DNA of 64,000 nt from Phymorhynchus buccinoides (GCA_017654935.2 CM065701.1:4441835-4505834); one strand, 5' to 3'; counted from the first letter of the stretch, positions 55,120 to 56,720 are shown. Notes: generated by a model from the sequence alone, not told the origin. Numbers and translations are program-made.

Positions 55120-56720
55120 ACTACCCACCAGGAGGATGATTCCCTTAAGGATGACAGCGGTGTCAATGCCCACATTGAGTAATTCAAGGCTGAGCTTGTC
55201 AAACTTCTCTGGGGTCAGTTTGTTCAGGATTCTGCAATCACCATCATCATCGTCATCATCTGACTGACTCTCTGACACGTCTAAAGATGTGGTCACATCG
55301 CTCGGTGGGTGAAGAAGTGCAGCACCAAAGAATGATATTATGCGCAATGATGATCATAGCAATACAATAACGATGATAATGCTTAACCCTTTCGCCGCCA
55401 ATGTCGCATTTTTGCACCACAGTGATTGAACACTCATGTCATTAAAAGTCTAGAAATGAGGGTATGTTATCCAATGATCTTGGGTTCCTAATTTTGAGAG
55501 GTAAGGATAGGCCTTATTTCAAATATATCACAGAAGAATCCCTAATATTTCAGACAAAAATCTGTTCTCTATCCATGTAAGCTTAATGGAAAATTTTGGC
55601 TAAAATATGACTAGCGGCGAAAGGGTTAAAGAGAAAGTGAAAACACTGCTGACTCTCCGACACGTCTAAAGATGTATGTGGTCACGTCACTCGGTGGGTG
55701 AAGAAGTGTCGCACCAAAGAACATTATGCGCCAATGACAATTACAGCAATACAATAACGATGACGATGCTTAAAGAGAAAGTGAAAACACTGCTGCCTCT
55801 CCGACACGTCTAAAGATGTATGTGGTCACGTCACTCTGTGGGTGAAGAAATGCTGCACCAAAGAACATTATGCGCCAATGACAATTACAGCAATACAATA
55901 ACGATGACGATGCTTAACGAAAAAGAAAGTGAAAAACACTGCTGACTCTCCGACACGTCTAAAGATGTGGTCACATTGATCGGTGGGTGAAGAAGTGTCG
56001 CACCAAGGAATGACATTATGCGCCAATGATAATAATAGCAATACAATAACGATGATGATGCTTAGCTAAAGAGAAAGTGAAAAACACTGCTGACTCTCCA
56101 ACATATCTAAAGATGTGGTCACATCGCTCGGTGGGTGAAGAAGTGCCGCACCAAAGAATATGAACCAATGATGATCATACTACTTTTGTAATCTACTCAC
56201 TTCATTCATCTTTGTAATATTCATGTGACTTCACTTGTCGTCAAAAAATGTGCTTATATAAATTTATGCATGCTGAATGTCAATGTATCTGTTGTACGGC
56301 ACCTGGACGAATGTTCTCCTTGGGAGATAATAAAGTTATTTTTAATTTTAATTTTAATTGAACAATAACAGGGCTACCAGGAACCCCATTTGTGGGTCTA
56401 TGAAGTACTAAAATTCAACAGGACCCTCTAAAAGAATGTGCAGGGGGTCCCAGGGACGCACTAGAAAAATTGTTTTTAGCATTCGCTATGCCACTGGGAC
56501 CCTCTATCCCACCTCTAGGACCCTCTATACTGTAAGTGAAGGAGTCCCTGGGACCCCTTGTTTTGCGGGACGATTGGGAGCCCTGAATAATGATGATGCC
56601 TGCTAAAGAAAAAGTGAAAAACCCTGCTGACCCTCTGACGCGTCTAAAGATGTGGTCATGTCGCTCGGTGGGTGAAGAGGTGTCTCGCCGGAGCACACTC
56701 TGTCGCACCCATCTGGTCGA
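11514..56720 (-). CDS. EIF4G2: eIF4G2/DAP5-like translation initiation factor, 23 exons resolved, 5' end unresolved
   Basis: DAP5/p97/NAT1 is an eIF4G paralogue that binds eIF3 and eIF4A and drives cap-independent and alternative initiation in the cytoplasm; it lacks the eIF4E-binding region of eIF4G1. Exons on the minus strand (listed singly below) join in phase to about 950 residues. Residues 20-275 form a MIF4G domain ([29 protein letters not shown]). Residues 276-558 are a Gly/Gln/Ser/Pro-rich linker. Residues 560-748 are an MA3 domain ([21 protein letters not shown] across a junction). Residues 750-950 are a W2 domain (MQKF-like VLQKFLHDH, then [16 protein letters not shown]). Human DAP5 is 907 residues, so the size fits. 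All introns are GT-AG except one GC-AG. The ATG (or the GTG used in vertebrates) was not found; it should lie above 56.7 kb. The gene spans at least 45 kb because its introns are full of transposons and minisatellites. Confidence 0.95.
11590..13090. other. eIF4G2 last intron, unremarkable part
   Basis: Two similar blocks (12060-12180 and 12250-12410, sharing atcgctttcctcagtc-like words) suggest an old duplication. No gene or clear element was seen. Confidence 0.45.
13097..13669. mobile_element. MITE (GGAACCTCCC family) split by another MITE
   Basis: TA-flanked ends cagtcgaacctccctt and ggaggttccactg. The middle is interrupted at 13171-13605. Confidence 0.78.
13171..13605. mobile_element. Nested MITE, TAACTCATTCAAG family
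   Basis: Starts taactcattcaagacgttcc and shares its interior (aattaatagat, gatgcatttgcttcaag) with 33696-34085. It lies within the outer MITE, so it inserted later. Confidence 0.75.
13763..13826 (-). pseudogene. Degenerate copy of eIF4G2 exon 22 core
   Basis: It reads [20 protein letters not shown] with silent and missense changes relative to exon 22, and both exon ends are missing. It lies about 0.5 kb downstream of the true exon, next to an AT-rich tandem tract. Confidence 0.85.
13830..13974. repeat. AT-rich tandem tract (attacaattatacaatac)
   Basis: Irregular repeats of ttacaattatacaataca. Non-coding. Confidence 0.8.
13975..14126. mobile_element. MITE, GGAACCTCCCTTATAAGACC family
   Basis: Complete, TA-flanked, inverted ends cagtggaacctccctta / complement. 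Confidence 0.87.
14165..14256. mobile_element. Short MITE of the same family
   Basis: A 92-bp internally deleted copy. The first C of the left end is missing. Confidence 0.8.
14288..14409 (-). CDS. EIF4G2: eIF4G2 exon 22 (W2)
   Basis: Residues 887-927: [20 protein letters not shown], then FLHWKEEV and PGKGKALFQ. The [15 protein letters not shown] block is the first acidic/aromatic box of W2. The acceptor is gtttgcag|GCATGC and the donor CAG|gtacat. Confidence 0.96.
14590..14800 (-). mobile_element. SINE-like repeat with (AAT)n
   Basis: Reverse copy of 49305-49510. On the minus strand it starts (aat)n, then agagcgcttaactccctttg and caaagcgctgagc. Confidence 0.75.
14965..15170 (+). repeat. 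SINE-like repeat, copy 2
   Basis: Matches 4845-5045 (gcaccggctctggtgctgc). Non-coding. Confidence 0.75.
15349..15445 (-). CDS. EIF4G2: eIF4G2 exon 21 (W2)
   Basis: Residues 855-886: [20 protein letters not shown], then [12 protein letters not shown]. This is close to the DAP5 MQKFLHDHVDLQVSALYALQ segment. The acceptor is gattttcag|GGAGTT and the donor AAAG|gtcagt. Confidence 0.95.
15590..15978 (-). mobile_element. tRNA-derived SINE, reverse copy
   Basis: On the minus strand: gtggcacagtggtaaagcg (A-box-like), gagttcgaacctgg (B-box-like), then the body shared with 8235-8590. A 60-bp insertion with gaagtcggagtatggccgcc is shared with 17095-17175. Confidence 0.85.
16205..16868. mobile_element. 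Pogo/Tc1-like non-autonomous element
   Basis: TA-flanked, left end catgaaacccatttagtacg and right end complementary to cagtgaaacccgtttagtac. No transposase frame was seen in the 664 bp. Confidence 0.7.
17090..17430. repeat. Dispersed repeats
   Basis: Two blocks shared with 15640-15720 (accgattcataatgacttct) and with 3120-3310. Non-coding. Confidence 0.65.
17454..17565 (-). CDS. EIF4G2: eIF4G2 exon 20 (W2)
   Basis: Residues 817-854: [20 protein letters not shown], then [11 protein letters not shown], as in DAP5 FLQYIS...KEQLEQEKQLLLSFK. The acceptor is tgtgttcag|TCTGTT and the donor AAG|gtcagt. Confidence 0.93.
17603..17820. mobile_element. hAT-like MITE, CAGGGCTCCCA family
   Basis: 218 bp, ends CAGGGCTCCCA / TGGGAGCCCTG, target duplication acagtg. 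Six further copies lie in the window. Confidence 0.85.
18089..18293 (-). CDS. EIF4G2: eIF4G2 exon 19 (MA3/W2 junction)
   Basis: Residues 749-816: [20 protein letters not shown], then [14 protein letters not shown] and INILVT. The opening EIDQNK is nearly invariant in DAP5. The acceptor is ttcgttcag|AAATTG and the donor ACCAG|gtgtgt. Confidence 0.95.
18642..18722 (-). pseudogene. Partial duplicate of eIF4G2 exon 18 3' end
   Basis: It reads [20 protein letters not shown] then DMLPG with an intact gtgagt donor, against [14 protein letters not shown] in the true exon. The upstream side ends in a CA repeat with a possible acag acceptor. It could be an alternative mini-exon or a dead copy. A hAT-like MITE (18737-18954) lies between it and the real exon. 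Confidence 0.85.
18737..18954. mobile_element. hAT-like MITE, CAGGGCTCCCA family
   Basis: Complete copy in a CA repeat (duplication cacac). It lies between eIF4G2 exon 18 and its partial copy. Confidence 0.85.
18980..19238 (-). CDS. EIF4G2: eIF4G2 exon 18 (MA3 core)
   Basis: Residues 663-748, the longest coding exon here. It holds [20 protein letters not shown], then [11 protein letters not shown], then [10 protein letters not shown], and ends VDLQDMLPG. The acceptor is gattttcag|AGTTTC and the donor CCTG|gtgagt. Its 3' 80 bases have a second copy at 18642-18722. Confidence 0.95.
19410..19559. mobile_element. MITE, GGAACCTCCCTTATAAGACC family
   Basis: 150 bp, TA-flanked, symmetrical ends. 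Confidence 0.86.
19624..19869. mobile_element. TTAA MITE, CCCTTTCGCCGCCA family
   Basis: TTAAccctttcaccgcc at left and ggcggcgaaagggTTAA at right; about 245 bp. Confidence 0.88.
20167..20310. repeat. (TG)n microsatellite
   Basis: A TG run with CG interruptions directly beyond the exon-17 donor. Confidence 0.9.
20325..20404 (-). CDS. EIF4G2: eIF4G2 exon 17 (MA3)
   Basis: Residues 636-662: [18 protein letters not shown], then VITSDQFIE, matching DAP5 SLISLLKQEGIATSDNF. The acceptor is tgtttcag|AGGCGG and the donor GAG|gtaatt. Confidence 0.92.
20940..21600. repeat. 41-bp minisatellite, about 16 copies
   Basis: Unit contains aatgcaaaacagacctatca and tatcactgatttgtgtttat. Copies with aactatc/ttatg lie at the edges and acctatc/ttgtg in the middle; several units are truncated. 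Confidence 0.92.
21610..22110. other. Intron stretch with an inverted repeat
   Basis: Blocks at 21930-21990 and 22010-22070 form an inverted pair (tttccccatggcaacacagtg / complement), possibly a small foldback element. Otherwise nothing was recognised. Confidence 0.55.
22115..22410 (-). mobile_element. tRNA-derived SINE, truncated
   Basis: Shares the tail and body of the 8235-8590 SINE in reverse. It lacks the tRNA-like head because a MITE inserted next to it at 22437. Confidence 0.75.
22437..22781. mobile_element. hAT-like element, CAGACCTGTTTACCC family
   Basis: Ends cagacctgtttaccc / gggctaacaggtctg. Flanks agatat and aggtat form an imperfect 6-bp duplication. It lies 18 bases from exon 16. 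Confidence 0.78.
22799..22851 (-). CDS. EIF4G2: eIF4G2 exon 16 (MA3, 53 bp)
   Basis: Residues 618-635: [18 protein letters not shown]. It is short but has good sites (ggttgcag|GATGG; ACAG|gtcagc) and keeps the phase between exons 15 and 17. Confidence 0.88.
22870..23810. other. eIF4G2 intron with possible LINE 3' end
   Basis: Contains a partial GGAACC MITE end near 22890. A segment at 23440-23600 ends gaagaaataaagaagtttaa, like a retroposon 3' end. No intact gene. Confidence 0.5.
23819..23901 (-). CDS. EIF4G2: eIF4G2 exon 15 (MA3)
   Basis: Residues 591-617: [20 protein letters not shown], then KELSIPK, matching the first MA3 helices. The acceptor is gcgtttcag|CCGGAT and the donor AAGAG|gtgggt. 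The intron upstream of it carries the DIRS-like element. Confidence 0.92.
24000..24335 (+). repeat. Dispersed repeat with (GAA)n tail
   Basis: Same family as 10305-10640. The tail is ggggagaccagtgaaaac then gaagaagaagaag. Confidence 0.7.
24902..25005. repeat. DIRS internal complementary region
   Basis: Positions 24902-24963 are complementary to the left end (24625-24690) and 24964-25005 to the right end (31005-31047). The junction reads ccaccaatctac, equal to the two ends joined with a shared TG. Confidence 0.9.
25296..26372 (-). CDS. DIRS-like ORF3, tyrosine recombinase
   Basis: 358 residues from ATG at 26372, which overlaps the RT stop (26360-26362) by 13 bases in another frame. A core-binding region ([35 protein letters not shown]) precedes the catalytic part: Arg in [12 protein letters not shown], the HxxR box in [12 protein letters not shown], and the likely nucleophile Tyr in [11 protein letters not shown]. 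It would integrate the circular DNA copy. The frame stays open for 642 more codons upstream across the RT region, but that part has no family features and is probably a shadow. Confidence 0.9.
   Translation of the reverse strand: METIKLGFRRQGFSSRTVELLLTSRRQSTNALYDLRWKAWFSFCARKKFDALRPSTVQFVEFLSHLHRTKGLSAQTLSGYRASLINTISLALGFDRTSKLSAPQVSHFLDAVRLRAPARTVRVPQWDVFLVLNYLRDRCEPLSSLSLKVLTLKTVFLIALASTRRVSGLHALSGLPRDVEFAGDFSSVSLCFLPEFRAKNQPGDVESPLLSISSLRTILCPDDADRFLCPVRSLRSYLSRTKSFRGSRRRLFLSINPKYTKDVSKNTVARWLLDCIKLSYSQSLVSLPSGSVRVHELRAISASLALVKGVPMVKIMSSAYWRSLNTFLSFYLRDISTQHDDDSFTIRKVVVAQTAVSL
26360..28225 (-). CDS. DIRS-like ORF2, reverse transcriptase and RNase H
   Basis: 621 residues. RT motifs in order: [31 protein letters not shown] (motif A Asp), [14 protein letters not shown] (motif B), [11 protein letters not shown] (catalytic FxDD) and FTYLG. 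RNase H follows: [34 protein letters not shown] and NVLADQLSR hold the acidic residues. The last 150 residues ([31 protein letters not shown]) correspond to the region called Dam/MT-like in DIRS elements. It copies element RNA into DNA. The frame has no break, so it may be functional. ATG at 28225 is the first in frame; an earlier start is possible. Confidence 0.93.
   Translation of the reverse strand: MDALFQAYPAWHALVDNAWILGVVREGYRFPFDLEPPLSANPITFSPPTDPERLAILQQEVDSLIAKGAVSRVPLPGPGFYSRLFTVTKKSGGFRPVLDLSPLNKFLHKTRFKMETPSTVRSFVRPGDWATSVDLTDAYFHLSIHPCRRKFLRFVWKGETFQFNALPFGLSLAPWIFTKVTRELAALARAQGLRLKVFLDDWLLLAASRALSLDHTQVLVDLSLRLGFRINSKKSDLTPSQTFTYLGMCFDTVLYTVTASEDRLAAINRLVVDLSEAKSTTFRRLLSLLGLMESVAELLPLGRVRKRPLQRELKARILDPSLFDQQVLLGDWFRTAVMAWTDPCWMNSMVPISRLGSQLFIHTDASLSGWGAHMETEEISGLWTKPQTRLHINWLELEAIRLALIHFLPAIRGKGVTVCGDNSTSLAYLRRQGGTRSASLSLTAEDTLVWADSHGISLSVEFVPGKLNVLADQLSRSHQVLQTEWTIAHRALTPVWRRWGKPMVDLFATRYSNRLPLYVSPVRDPQALARNAFAMSWSGMSVYAYPPTALLTKVLAKCLLERPDMILVAPHWPTQHWFPELLALARDGPLMLGLTPKTLLQPRSGLGHPNPFRLNLAAWKL
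28270..30621 (-). CDS. DIRS-like ORF1, gag-like protein
   Basis: 783 residues from ATG at 30621. Ser/Arg/Pro-rich N-terminal half ([15 protein letters not shown]; Gly-Asp-rich centre), then a more globular part ([19 protein letters not shown]; [20 protein letters not shown]) and a basic C-terminus ([13 protein letters not shown]). There is no CCHC knuckle, as is usual for DIRS gag. It is assigned by position upstream of the RT. It probably packages element RNA. The stop at 28270 lies 45 bases before the RT start codon. Confidence 0.75.
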   Translation of the reverse strand: MATSGFTSVVSDKVQPDLPLPSPRDEAGRFCSKGSSDKSNRSVSSHKSKSQRTKRSHSTSVFDSFVHRFDSSGFPFSSPQHKASRPISSVGSSVPLCLNRRPLSTKATTSTRSSTPSASTSLDKSQLRMSVAPSGTFALGDSPSFHLSDPLLERGRRRPPSDHVSRSHDWGLNQTSRYLEGNSSPEGRRPLDTSPAGEPEAYRLSPPRSRKVSEGGVGAPLGRFALAAGLGPRGSPGAPPSGGDSGRVDFRPGGPAPRLRMVPEPVDEGLPASAAYRRSGHRSPRSADRGGKRPRSASPSTSGLPHRASFRPGPPSVGGLGGRGQIGRGLPGTPDRGQDGPPPAGDQGGHGLPGSPGHGQDGDFSPRSSAGEHDLGPSRPGSPMDHGSPEASLSPARSPPAFDQRLLKAIMESFQNLPPPTSPGDPPSVRDSSNQALLDVIGDACPDVVRLAAPISASATGHSAGSFRRGKDHMFLQPPSCLQESILRAEEALRTGRLVDDRRFAQGHAVRSREDSSSIGSFLVPQFRTVLGLHEDYLPFARFSRPSRAESDKLRCEEHCPSLTIKGPAFKTLEVALSDALKGCGVASSLAQTASDSLGSSAPSRSPLDFRLFEQVDEPAVGVSLAALGEALQSLTDVLASLKVQTSALARDNFLAKATALSVREREQLRSLPLPFSGLFGEEALGSVLRLSSERKAQDGHEAMMALLIKQAKQTSDSRFARFKPGGRSQERRRRSYLPRTQDSKSSQYVAKHTSGHRPFRSRNLPRRGSSRPAGGKQQQSFR
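31050..31480. other. Intron sequence flanking the DIRS element
   Basis: No gene or repeat recognised. Confidence 0.5.
31483..31578 (-). CDS. EIF4G2: eIF4G2 exon 14 (MA3 start)
   Basis: Residues 559-590: [20 protein letters not shown], then [12 protein letters not shown]. This corresponds to the DAP5 region LQPQITMIPP...KPAKxxKK...SKEELLKLTE that opens the MA3 domain. The acceptor is gtttccag|CCCCAG and the donor GTG|gtcagt. Confidence 0.92.
31800..32060. repeat. Duplicated block with (TG)n
   Basis: The block cgtgccgtttggaacaacat to gggaacaaagtgtgtgtg occurs twice in tandem (31828 and 31938), each followed by a TG/CG microsatellite. Confidence 0.85.
32129..32324. mobile_element. hAT-like MITE, CAGGGCTCC family, reverse
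   Basis: Ends CAGGGCTCC / GGGAGCCCTG, target duplication tcaacc on both sides. Confidence 0.87.
32661..32878 (-). CDS. EIF4G2: eIF4G2 exon 13 (linker)
   Basis: Residues 486-558. It contains [15 protein letters not shown] (DAP5 EISLRPAQSFLMNKN) and a Ser/Pro-rich stretch with [15 protein letters not shown], ending NHSKQ. The acceptor is tttttcacag|GCGGCG and the donor AAGCAG|gtgaga. Confidence 0.9.
33040..33230. repeat. Dispersed repeat, retroelement 3' end-like
   Basis: Block ggggaagtattgctttt to aataacgtcactttacactt, shared with 53815-54000. It holds gataaaggcgcattcgtcga followed by aat, discussed in the findings. Confidence 0.6.
33232..33458. mobile_element. hAT-like MITE, CAGGGCTC family
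   Basis: Target duplication agact. Internal cttacattatatttaatag insertion relative to the other copies. Confidence 0.85.
33696..34085. mobile_element. MITE, TAACTCATTCAAG family
   Basis: Ends taactcattcaagtcg and ttgaatgagtta. Interior as in 13171-13605. The short tagggagttccactgta after it is the end of a GGAACC MITE. Confidence 0.78.
34140..34440 (+). repeat. SINE-like repeat
   Basis: Body ttcatgcacgtaaaaatccc and a tail cacagataagtctgtgact related to the tRNA-SINE tail. Non-coding. Confidence 0.55.
34481..34663 (-). CDS. EIF4G2: eIF4G2 exon 12 (Gln-rich linker)
   Basis: Residues 425-485: [17 protein letters not shown], a poly-Gln run, then [25 protein letters not shown] corresponds to the conserved MPPRF of DAP5. 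The acceptor is tttttcccag|GGAGTG and the donor TCTG|gtaatc. Confidence 0.85.
34700..35003 (+). repeat. Dispersed repeat with (GAA)n tail
   Basis: Same family as 10305-10640. Positions 35098-35189 carry the reverse tail of another copy. Confidence 0.7.
35190..36091 (-). mobile_element. hAT-like element with zinc-finger fragment
   Basis: 902 bp with perfect 16-bp ends cagggatgcatctaga / tctagatgcatccctg and a 6-bp target duplication gcactg. It inserted into the reverse (GAA)n-tailed repeat. It codes for only the N-terminal part of a transposase-like protein, so it is internally deleted. Confidence 0.88.
35268..35759 (-). pseudogene. Truncated hAT-type protein, N-terminal TTF-like zinc finger
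   Basis: 163 residues. An acidic start is followed by [20 protein letters not shown], then [20 protein letters not shown] and [14 protein letters not shown]. The W-L-x-F/Y...MFCxxC...H-x5-H arrangement is the TTF/BED-type finger of hAT-derived proteins. The catalytic and dimerisation parts are absent. The Pro-rich end at 35268 is not conserved. Confidence 0.72.
36205..36512 (+). repeat. Dispersed repeat with (GAA)n tail
   Basis: Same family as 10305-10640, nearly complete. Confidence 0.7.
36515..37120. other. eIF4G2 intron, no recognised feature
   Basis: Contains a partly inverted pair around 36570 and 36680 (gcgataaggttacg / cgataaccttacg). Nothing else. Confidence 0.45.
37128..37337 (-). 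CDS. EIF4G2: eIF4G2 exon 11 (Asn/Ser/Arg-rich linker)
   Basis: Residues 355-424: [17 protein letters not shown], two SPQSQRRNN repeats, ending PQSPGNFLG. It is low-complexity with no family match in itself; it is assigned because the frame runs unbroken from exon 10 to exon 12 and the splice sites are good (cttccgcag|ACTTCC; CTGG|gtaagt). The piggyBac insertion begins about 120 bases upstream of its acceptor. Confidence 0.8.
37456..39705 (+). mobile_element. piggyBac element
   Basis: 2250 bp flanked by TTAA, with perfect 16-bp ends cctttagcacactgca / complement. The left end also has two direct copies of gcaggcgcactgtgtcgc. The transposase is on the plus strand, opposite to eIF4G2, between exons 10 and 11. 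Confidence 0.95.
37730..39432 (+). pseudogene. piggyBac transposase, one frameshift
   Basis: It starts [15 protein letters not shown] with an acidic N-terminus. The DDE-type core includes [20 protein letters not shown] (catalytic Asp), [14 protein letters not shown] and [10 protein letters not shown] (catalytic Asp). Near 38680 the frame shifts by a net loss of one base (or gain of two). The second frame resumes with [10 protein letters not shown] and GVPEEIK, then [22 protein letters not shown] (Asp) and a C-terminal Cys-rich finger ([25 protein letters not shown]). Everything apart from that shift looks intact. A programmed shift is possible but less likely than mutation. Confidence 0.93.
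39936..40178. mobile_element. TTAA MITE, CCCTTTCGCCGCCA family
   Basis: TTAA at both ends, interior typical of the family. Confidence 0.85.
40415..40549 (-). CDS. EIF4G2: eIF4G2 exon 10 (Gly-rich linker)
   Basis: Residues 310-354: [20 protein letters not shown], then a Gly/Met/Arg-rich stretch ending [16 protein letters not shown] matches the DAP5 GIGTGPGVI motif. The acceptor is ttggcag|GTAACA and the donor CCAA|gtaagt. Confidence 0.88.
40655..41680. repeat. 25-bp minisatellite, about 40 copies
   Basis: Unit gacctttcacgacatgcaat plus cacaa. The first 17 or so copies are identical (40660-41095); beyond that the unit changes to tctcaa and accumulates substitutions. All three forward frames stay open for hundreds of bases, but this is a by-product of the unit. 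Confidence 0.96.
41680..42240. other. eIF4G2 intron with hAT-like end
   Basis: At 41810-41986 a segment rich in tttcaaagactt words ends ccgtacgaaccctg, resembling the right end of the 43722-44535 element. The rest is unrecognised. Confidence 0.5.
42255..43285. repeat. 20-22 bp minisatellite, about 48 copies
   Basis: Unit ttaggggggttccactcgac plus a, varying in the G run (5-7) and in gaca/gata. Open in several frames only because the unit lacks stops. Confidence 0.95.
43722..44535 (-). mobile_element. hAT-like non-autonomous element
   Basis: 814 bp. Ends catggtttgtggggac / complement of cagggttcgtggggtcc, with a 5-bp duplication ttcta. Subterminal aaaggacct words are repeated. It contains one zinc-finger frame. 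Confidence 0.83.
43926..44114 (-). pseudogene. BED/C2H2-like zinc-finger fragment
   Basis: 62 residues with [12 protein letters not shown] and [15 protein letters not shown], a C-x2-C...H-x5-H finger like the DNA-binding N-terminus of hAT transposases. No catalytic domain follows. Confidence 0.6.
44759..44918. mobile_element. MITE, GGAACCTCCCTTATAAGACC family
   Basis: 160 bp, TA-flanked, the most symmetrical copy in the window. Confidence 0.88.
44924..45130. mobile_element. hAT-like MITE, CAGACCTGTTTAC family
   Basis: 207 bp, ends cagacctgtttac / gtaaacaggtctg, duplication gtatta. It lies 5 bases from the preceding MITE and 65 bases from exon 9. Confidence 0.87.
45196..45304 (-). CDS. EIF4G2: eIF4G2 exon 9 (linker)
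   Basis: Residues 274-309. The sequence begins [17 protein letters not shown] and ends [15 protein letters not shown], comparable to DAP5 GGLADMFGQMPGSG. The acceptor is tttttcag|GGGAAC and the donor ATGA|gtaagt. The acceptor and first 20 coding bases are repeated about 11 times upstream. Confidence 0.88.
45305..46115 (-). repeat. Tandem array of the exon-9 acceptor edge (about 11 copies)
   Basis: A 73-75 bp unit holds the tttttcag acceptor, GGGAACCGGTCAGGAGGC (with small changes) and an intron segment with catcatcacgat. Copies recur from 45358 to 46093; the authentic exon 9 is the lowest copy. Confidence 0.92.
46288..46545. repeat. TG/CATG-rich microsatellite
   Basis: Irregular gtgtgt and gcatgcat words abutting the exon-8 donor. 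Frames here are spurious. Confidence 0.85.
46555..46626 (-). CDS. EIF4G2: eIF4G2 exon 8 (end of MIF4G)
   Basis: Residues 250-273: [20 protein letters not shown] plus EASG, matching DAP5 WVPRKAxxxNGPKTIxxIRQ. The acceptor is gttgaacag|TGGAAT and the donor GGG|gtcagt. Confidence 0.93.
46720..46968. mobile_element. TTAA MITE, reverse copy
   Basis: Reverse orientation of the CCCTTTCGCCGCCA family; the left end is slightly degenerate. Confidence 0.8.
46970..48290. other. eIF4G2 intron with one SINE
   Basis: Apart from the SINE at 47290-47593, the stretch repeats the words gagatacgaggtttttg at about 48065, 48175 and 48243 (and an inverted form at 47905). No gene. Confidence 0.5.
47290..47593 (-). 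mobile_element. tRNA-derived SINE (second family)
   Basis: On the minus strand gtggctcagttggtaagtcc (A box) and gcgggttcgagcccagc (B box) begin a tRNA-like head. The body has ccttgggaaaggcactttac. It is not a functional tRNA, since the 3' half does not fold as one. Confidence 0.82.
48561..48671 (-). CDS. EIF4G2: eIF4G2 exon 7 (MIF4G), GC donor
   Basis: Residues 213-249: [20 protein letters not shown], then [17 protein letters not shown]. The acceptor is gatttcag|GCCTTG. The donor is CAG|gcaagt, the consensus form of a GC-AG intron; the next exon continues in phase 0. Its 5' half is tandemly repeated upstream at 48725-49240. Confidence 0.93.
48715..49245 (-). repeat. Tandem array of the exon-7 acceptor edge (4 extra copies)
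   Basis: Copies of the acceptor plus about 65 coding bases ([21 protein letters not shown]) lie near 48730, 48855, 48985 and 49180. They are separated by (ATC)n-type intron sequence. Divergence from the true exon grows with distance. Confidence 0.92.
49305..49510 (+). mobile_element. SINE-like repeat with (AAT)n
   Basis: Forward copy of the 14590-14800 repeat: (aat)n, agagcgcttaactccctttg, ending aatacatgtattaatctctc. Confidence 0.78.
49795..50540 (-). repeat. Tandem array of the exon-6 donor edge (about 8 copies)
   Basis: An 86-bp period contains the coding end [14 protein letters not shown], the gtaagg donor and about 40 bases of intron. The authentic exon end is the highest-coordinate copy (50475-50520). 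Others lie near 49828, 49912, 49998, 50085, 50171, 50262 and 50396, several with a changed or lost coding base, and one partial unit at 50318. Confidence 0.92.
50475..50644 (-). CDS. EIF4G2: eIF4G2 exon 6 (MIF4G core)
   Basis: Residues 156-212: [20 protein letters not shown], then LLEKKK, then [20 protein letters not shown]. The acceptor is tctgcccacag|GAGAGC and the donor GCCAAG|gtaagg. The donor-proximal 45 bases plus the donor and flanking intron form the 86-bp array just downstream. Confidence 0.95.
50650..51135. other. AT-rich intron, no recognised feature
   Basis: Two similar blocks (50890-50965 and 51060-51125, gtaataaagattatc) suggest an old duplication. Confidence 0.5.
51140..51318. 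mobile_element. hAT-like MITE, CAGGCATGGTAG family
   Basis: Ends caggcatggtagtggggg and ctaccatgcctcctg, duplication ataac. Confidence 0.8.
51475..51567 (-). CDS. EIF4G2: eIF4G2 exon 5 (MIF4G)
   Basis: Residues 125-155, ending with [12 protein letters not shown], a very conserved MIF4G helix in the eIF4G family. The acceptor is cattgcag|TCTTTG and the donor ATCG|gtgaga. Confidence 0.95.
51711..51928. mobile_element. hAT-like MITE, CAGGGCTCCCA family, reverse
   Basis: Complete, 218 bp, duplication agttta. Confidence 0.88.
52090..52290 (+). repeat. Dispersed repeat, truncated
   Basis: Head of the 10305-10640 family after a G run; the (GAA)n tail is missing. Confidence 0.65.
52400..52466 (-). 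CDS. EIF4G2: eIF4G2 exon 4 (MIF4G)
   Basis: Residues 103-124: [20 protein letters not shown] plus TE, matching the DAP5 FRRLLxxKxQDEFENR segment. The acceptor is gtgtgcag|AGCTTT and the donor GAAG|gtaaaa, phase 1. Confidence 0.93.
52559..52720. mobile_element. Rearranged TTAA MITE
   Basis: Two left ends (ttaaccctttcgctgcc and ttaaccctttcgccgcc) in tandem, then part of the interior reversed. Confidence 0.65.
53037..53330. repeat. 48-bp minisatellite, 6 copies
   Basis: Unit attgaatcaaacacaactgg then acgaatcatagcttg; copies nearly identical. Confidence 0.93.
53397..53595. mobile_element. hAT-like MITE, CAGGGCTCCCA family
   Basis: Duplication catta on both sides. An internal deletion makes it 199 bp. 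Confidence 0.87.
53815..54000. repeat. Dispersed repeat, retroelement 3' end-like
   Basis: Second copy of 33040-33230, ending aataacgtcactttgcactt. Confidence 0.6.
54440..54553 (-). CDS. EIF4G2: eIF4G2 exon 3 (MIF4G)
   Basis: Residues 65-102: [20 protein letters not shown] then [13 protein letters not shown]. The acceptor is gtgttcag|GTGTTTG and the donor TCT|gtgagt. Its first 50 bases are repeated seven times upstream (see the repeat entry at 54554-55041), but only this copy continues into [13 protein letters not shown]. Confidence 0.95.
54554..55041 (-). repeat. Tandem array of the exon-3 acceptor edge (7 copies plus stub)
   Basis: Units of about 57-85 bp repeat the CA-rich intron end, the cag acceptor and about 50 coding bases ([16 protein letters not shown]). 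Copies begin near 54580, 54645, 54717, 54801, 54887 and 54958, with a stub at 55024; the authentic exon is the lowest-coordinate copy. Some copies carry an extra Leu-Glu (LELEEP). The five lowest-coordinate units and the true exon sit in one uninterrupted frame, the intronic CA tracts reading Cys-Val-Cys-Val-Gln. Confidence 0.93.
55043..55119. repeat. (AG)n microsatellite
   Basis: About 38 dinucleotides, uninterrupted, just inside the intron beyond exon 2. Confidence 0.95.
55129..55231 (-). CDS. EIF4G2: eIF4G2 exon 2 (MIF4G start)
   Basis: Residues 31-64, [20 protein letters not shown] followed by [14 protein letters not shown], nearly colinear with vertebrate DAP5. The acceptor is gattgcag|AATCC and the donor CTG|gtgggt. 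A long (AG)n tract (55043-55119) begins just inside the downstream intron. Confidence 0.95.
55262..56165 (-). repeat. Array of degenerate exon-1 copies
   Basis: Five copies of the exon-1 3' half with flanking intron lie near 55262, 55640, 55785, 55930 and 56080; the intact one is at 56632. The 55640 and 55785 copies have an in-frame TGA and a 4-base insertion. The others read [10 protein letters not shown] or similar. A TTAA MITE separates the first two copies. Confidence 0.88.
55383..55629. mobile_element. TTAA MITE, CCCTTTCGCCGCCA family
   Basis: Complete copy inserted inside the exon-1 copy array. Confidence 0.87.
56180..56365 (+). repeat. LINE 3' end with (AATTTT)n
   Basis: Ends ggagataataaagttattt then ttaattttaattttaatt, a microsatellite-type retroposon tail. 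It carries no coding part. Confidence 0.6.
56369..56585. mobile_element. hAT-like MITE, CAGGGCTCCCA family, reverse
   Basis: Duplication aataa on both sides. Confidence 0.87.
56632..56720 (-). CDS. EIF4G2: eIF4G2 exon 1 of those resolved
   Basis: Encodes [16 protein letters not shown] then [14 protein letters not shown], matching the DAP5 segment just before the MIF4G domain (ERHDxIFRxVRG). The donor is AGG|gtcagc and leaves two bases that pair with the A opening the next exon to give Gly. The acceptor at 56721-56722 (ctcacag) is weak in pyrimidines, so the upstream boundary is uncertain. This is the only one of six local copies that keeps the ERHD...VRG reading intact. Confidence 0.7.
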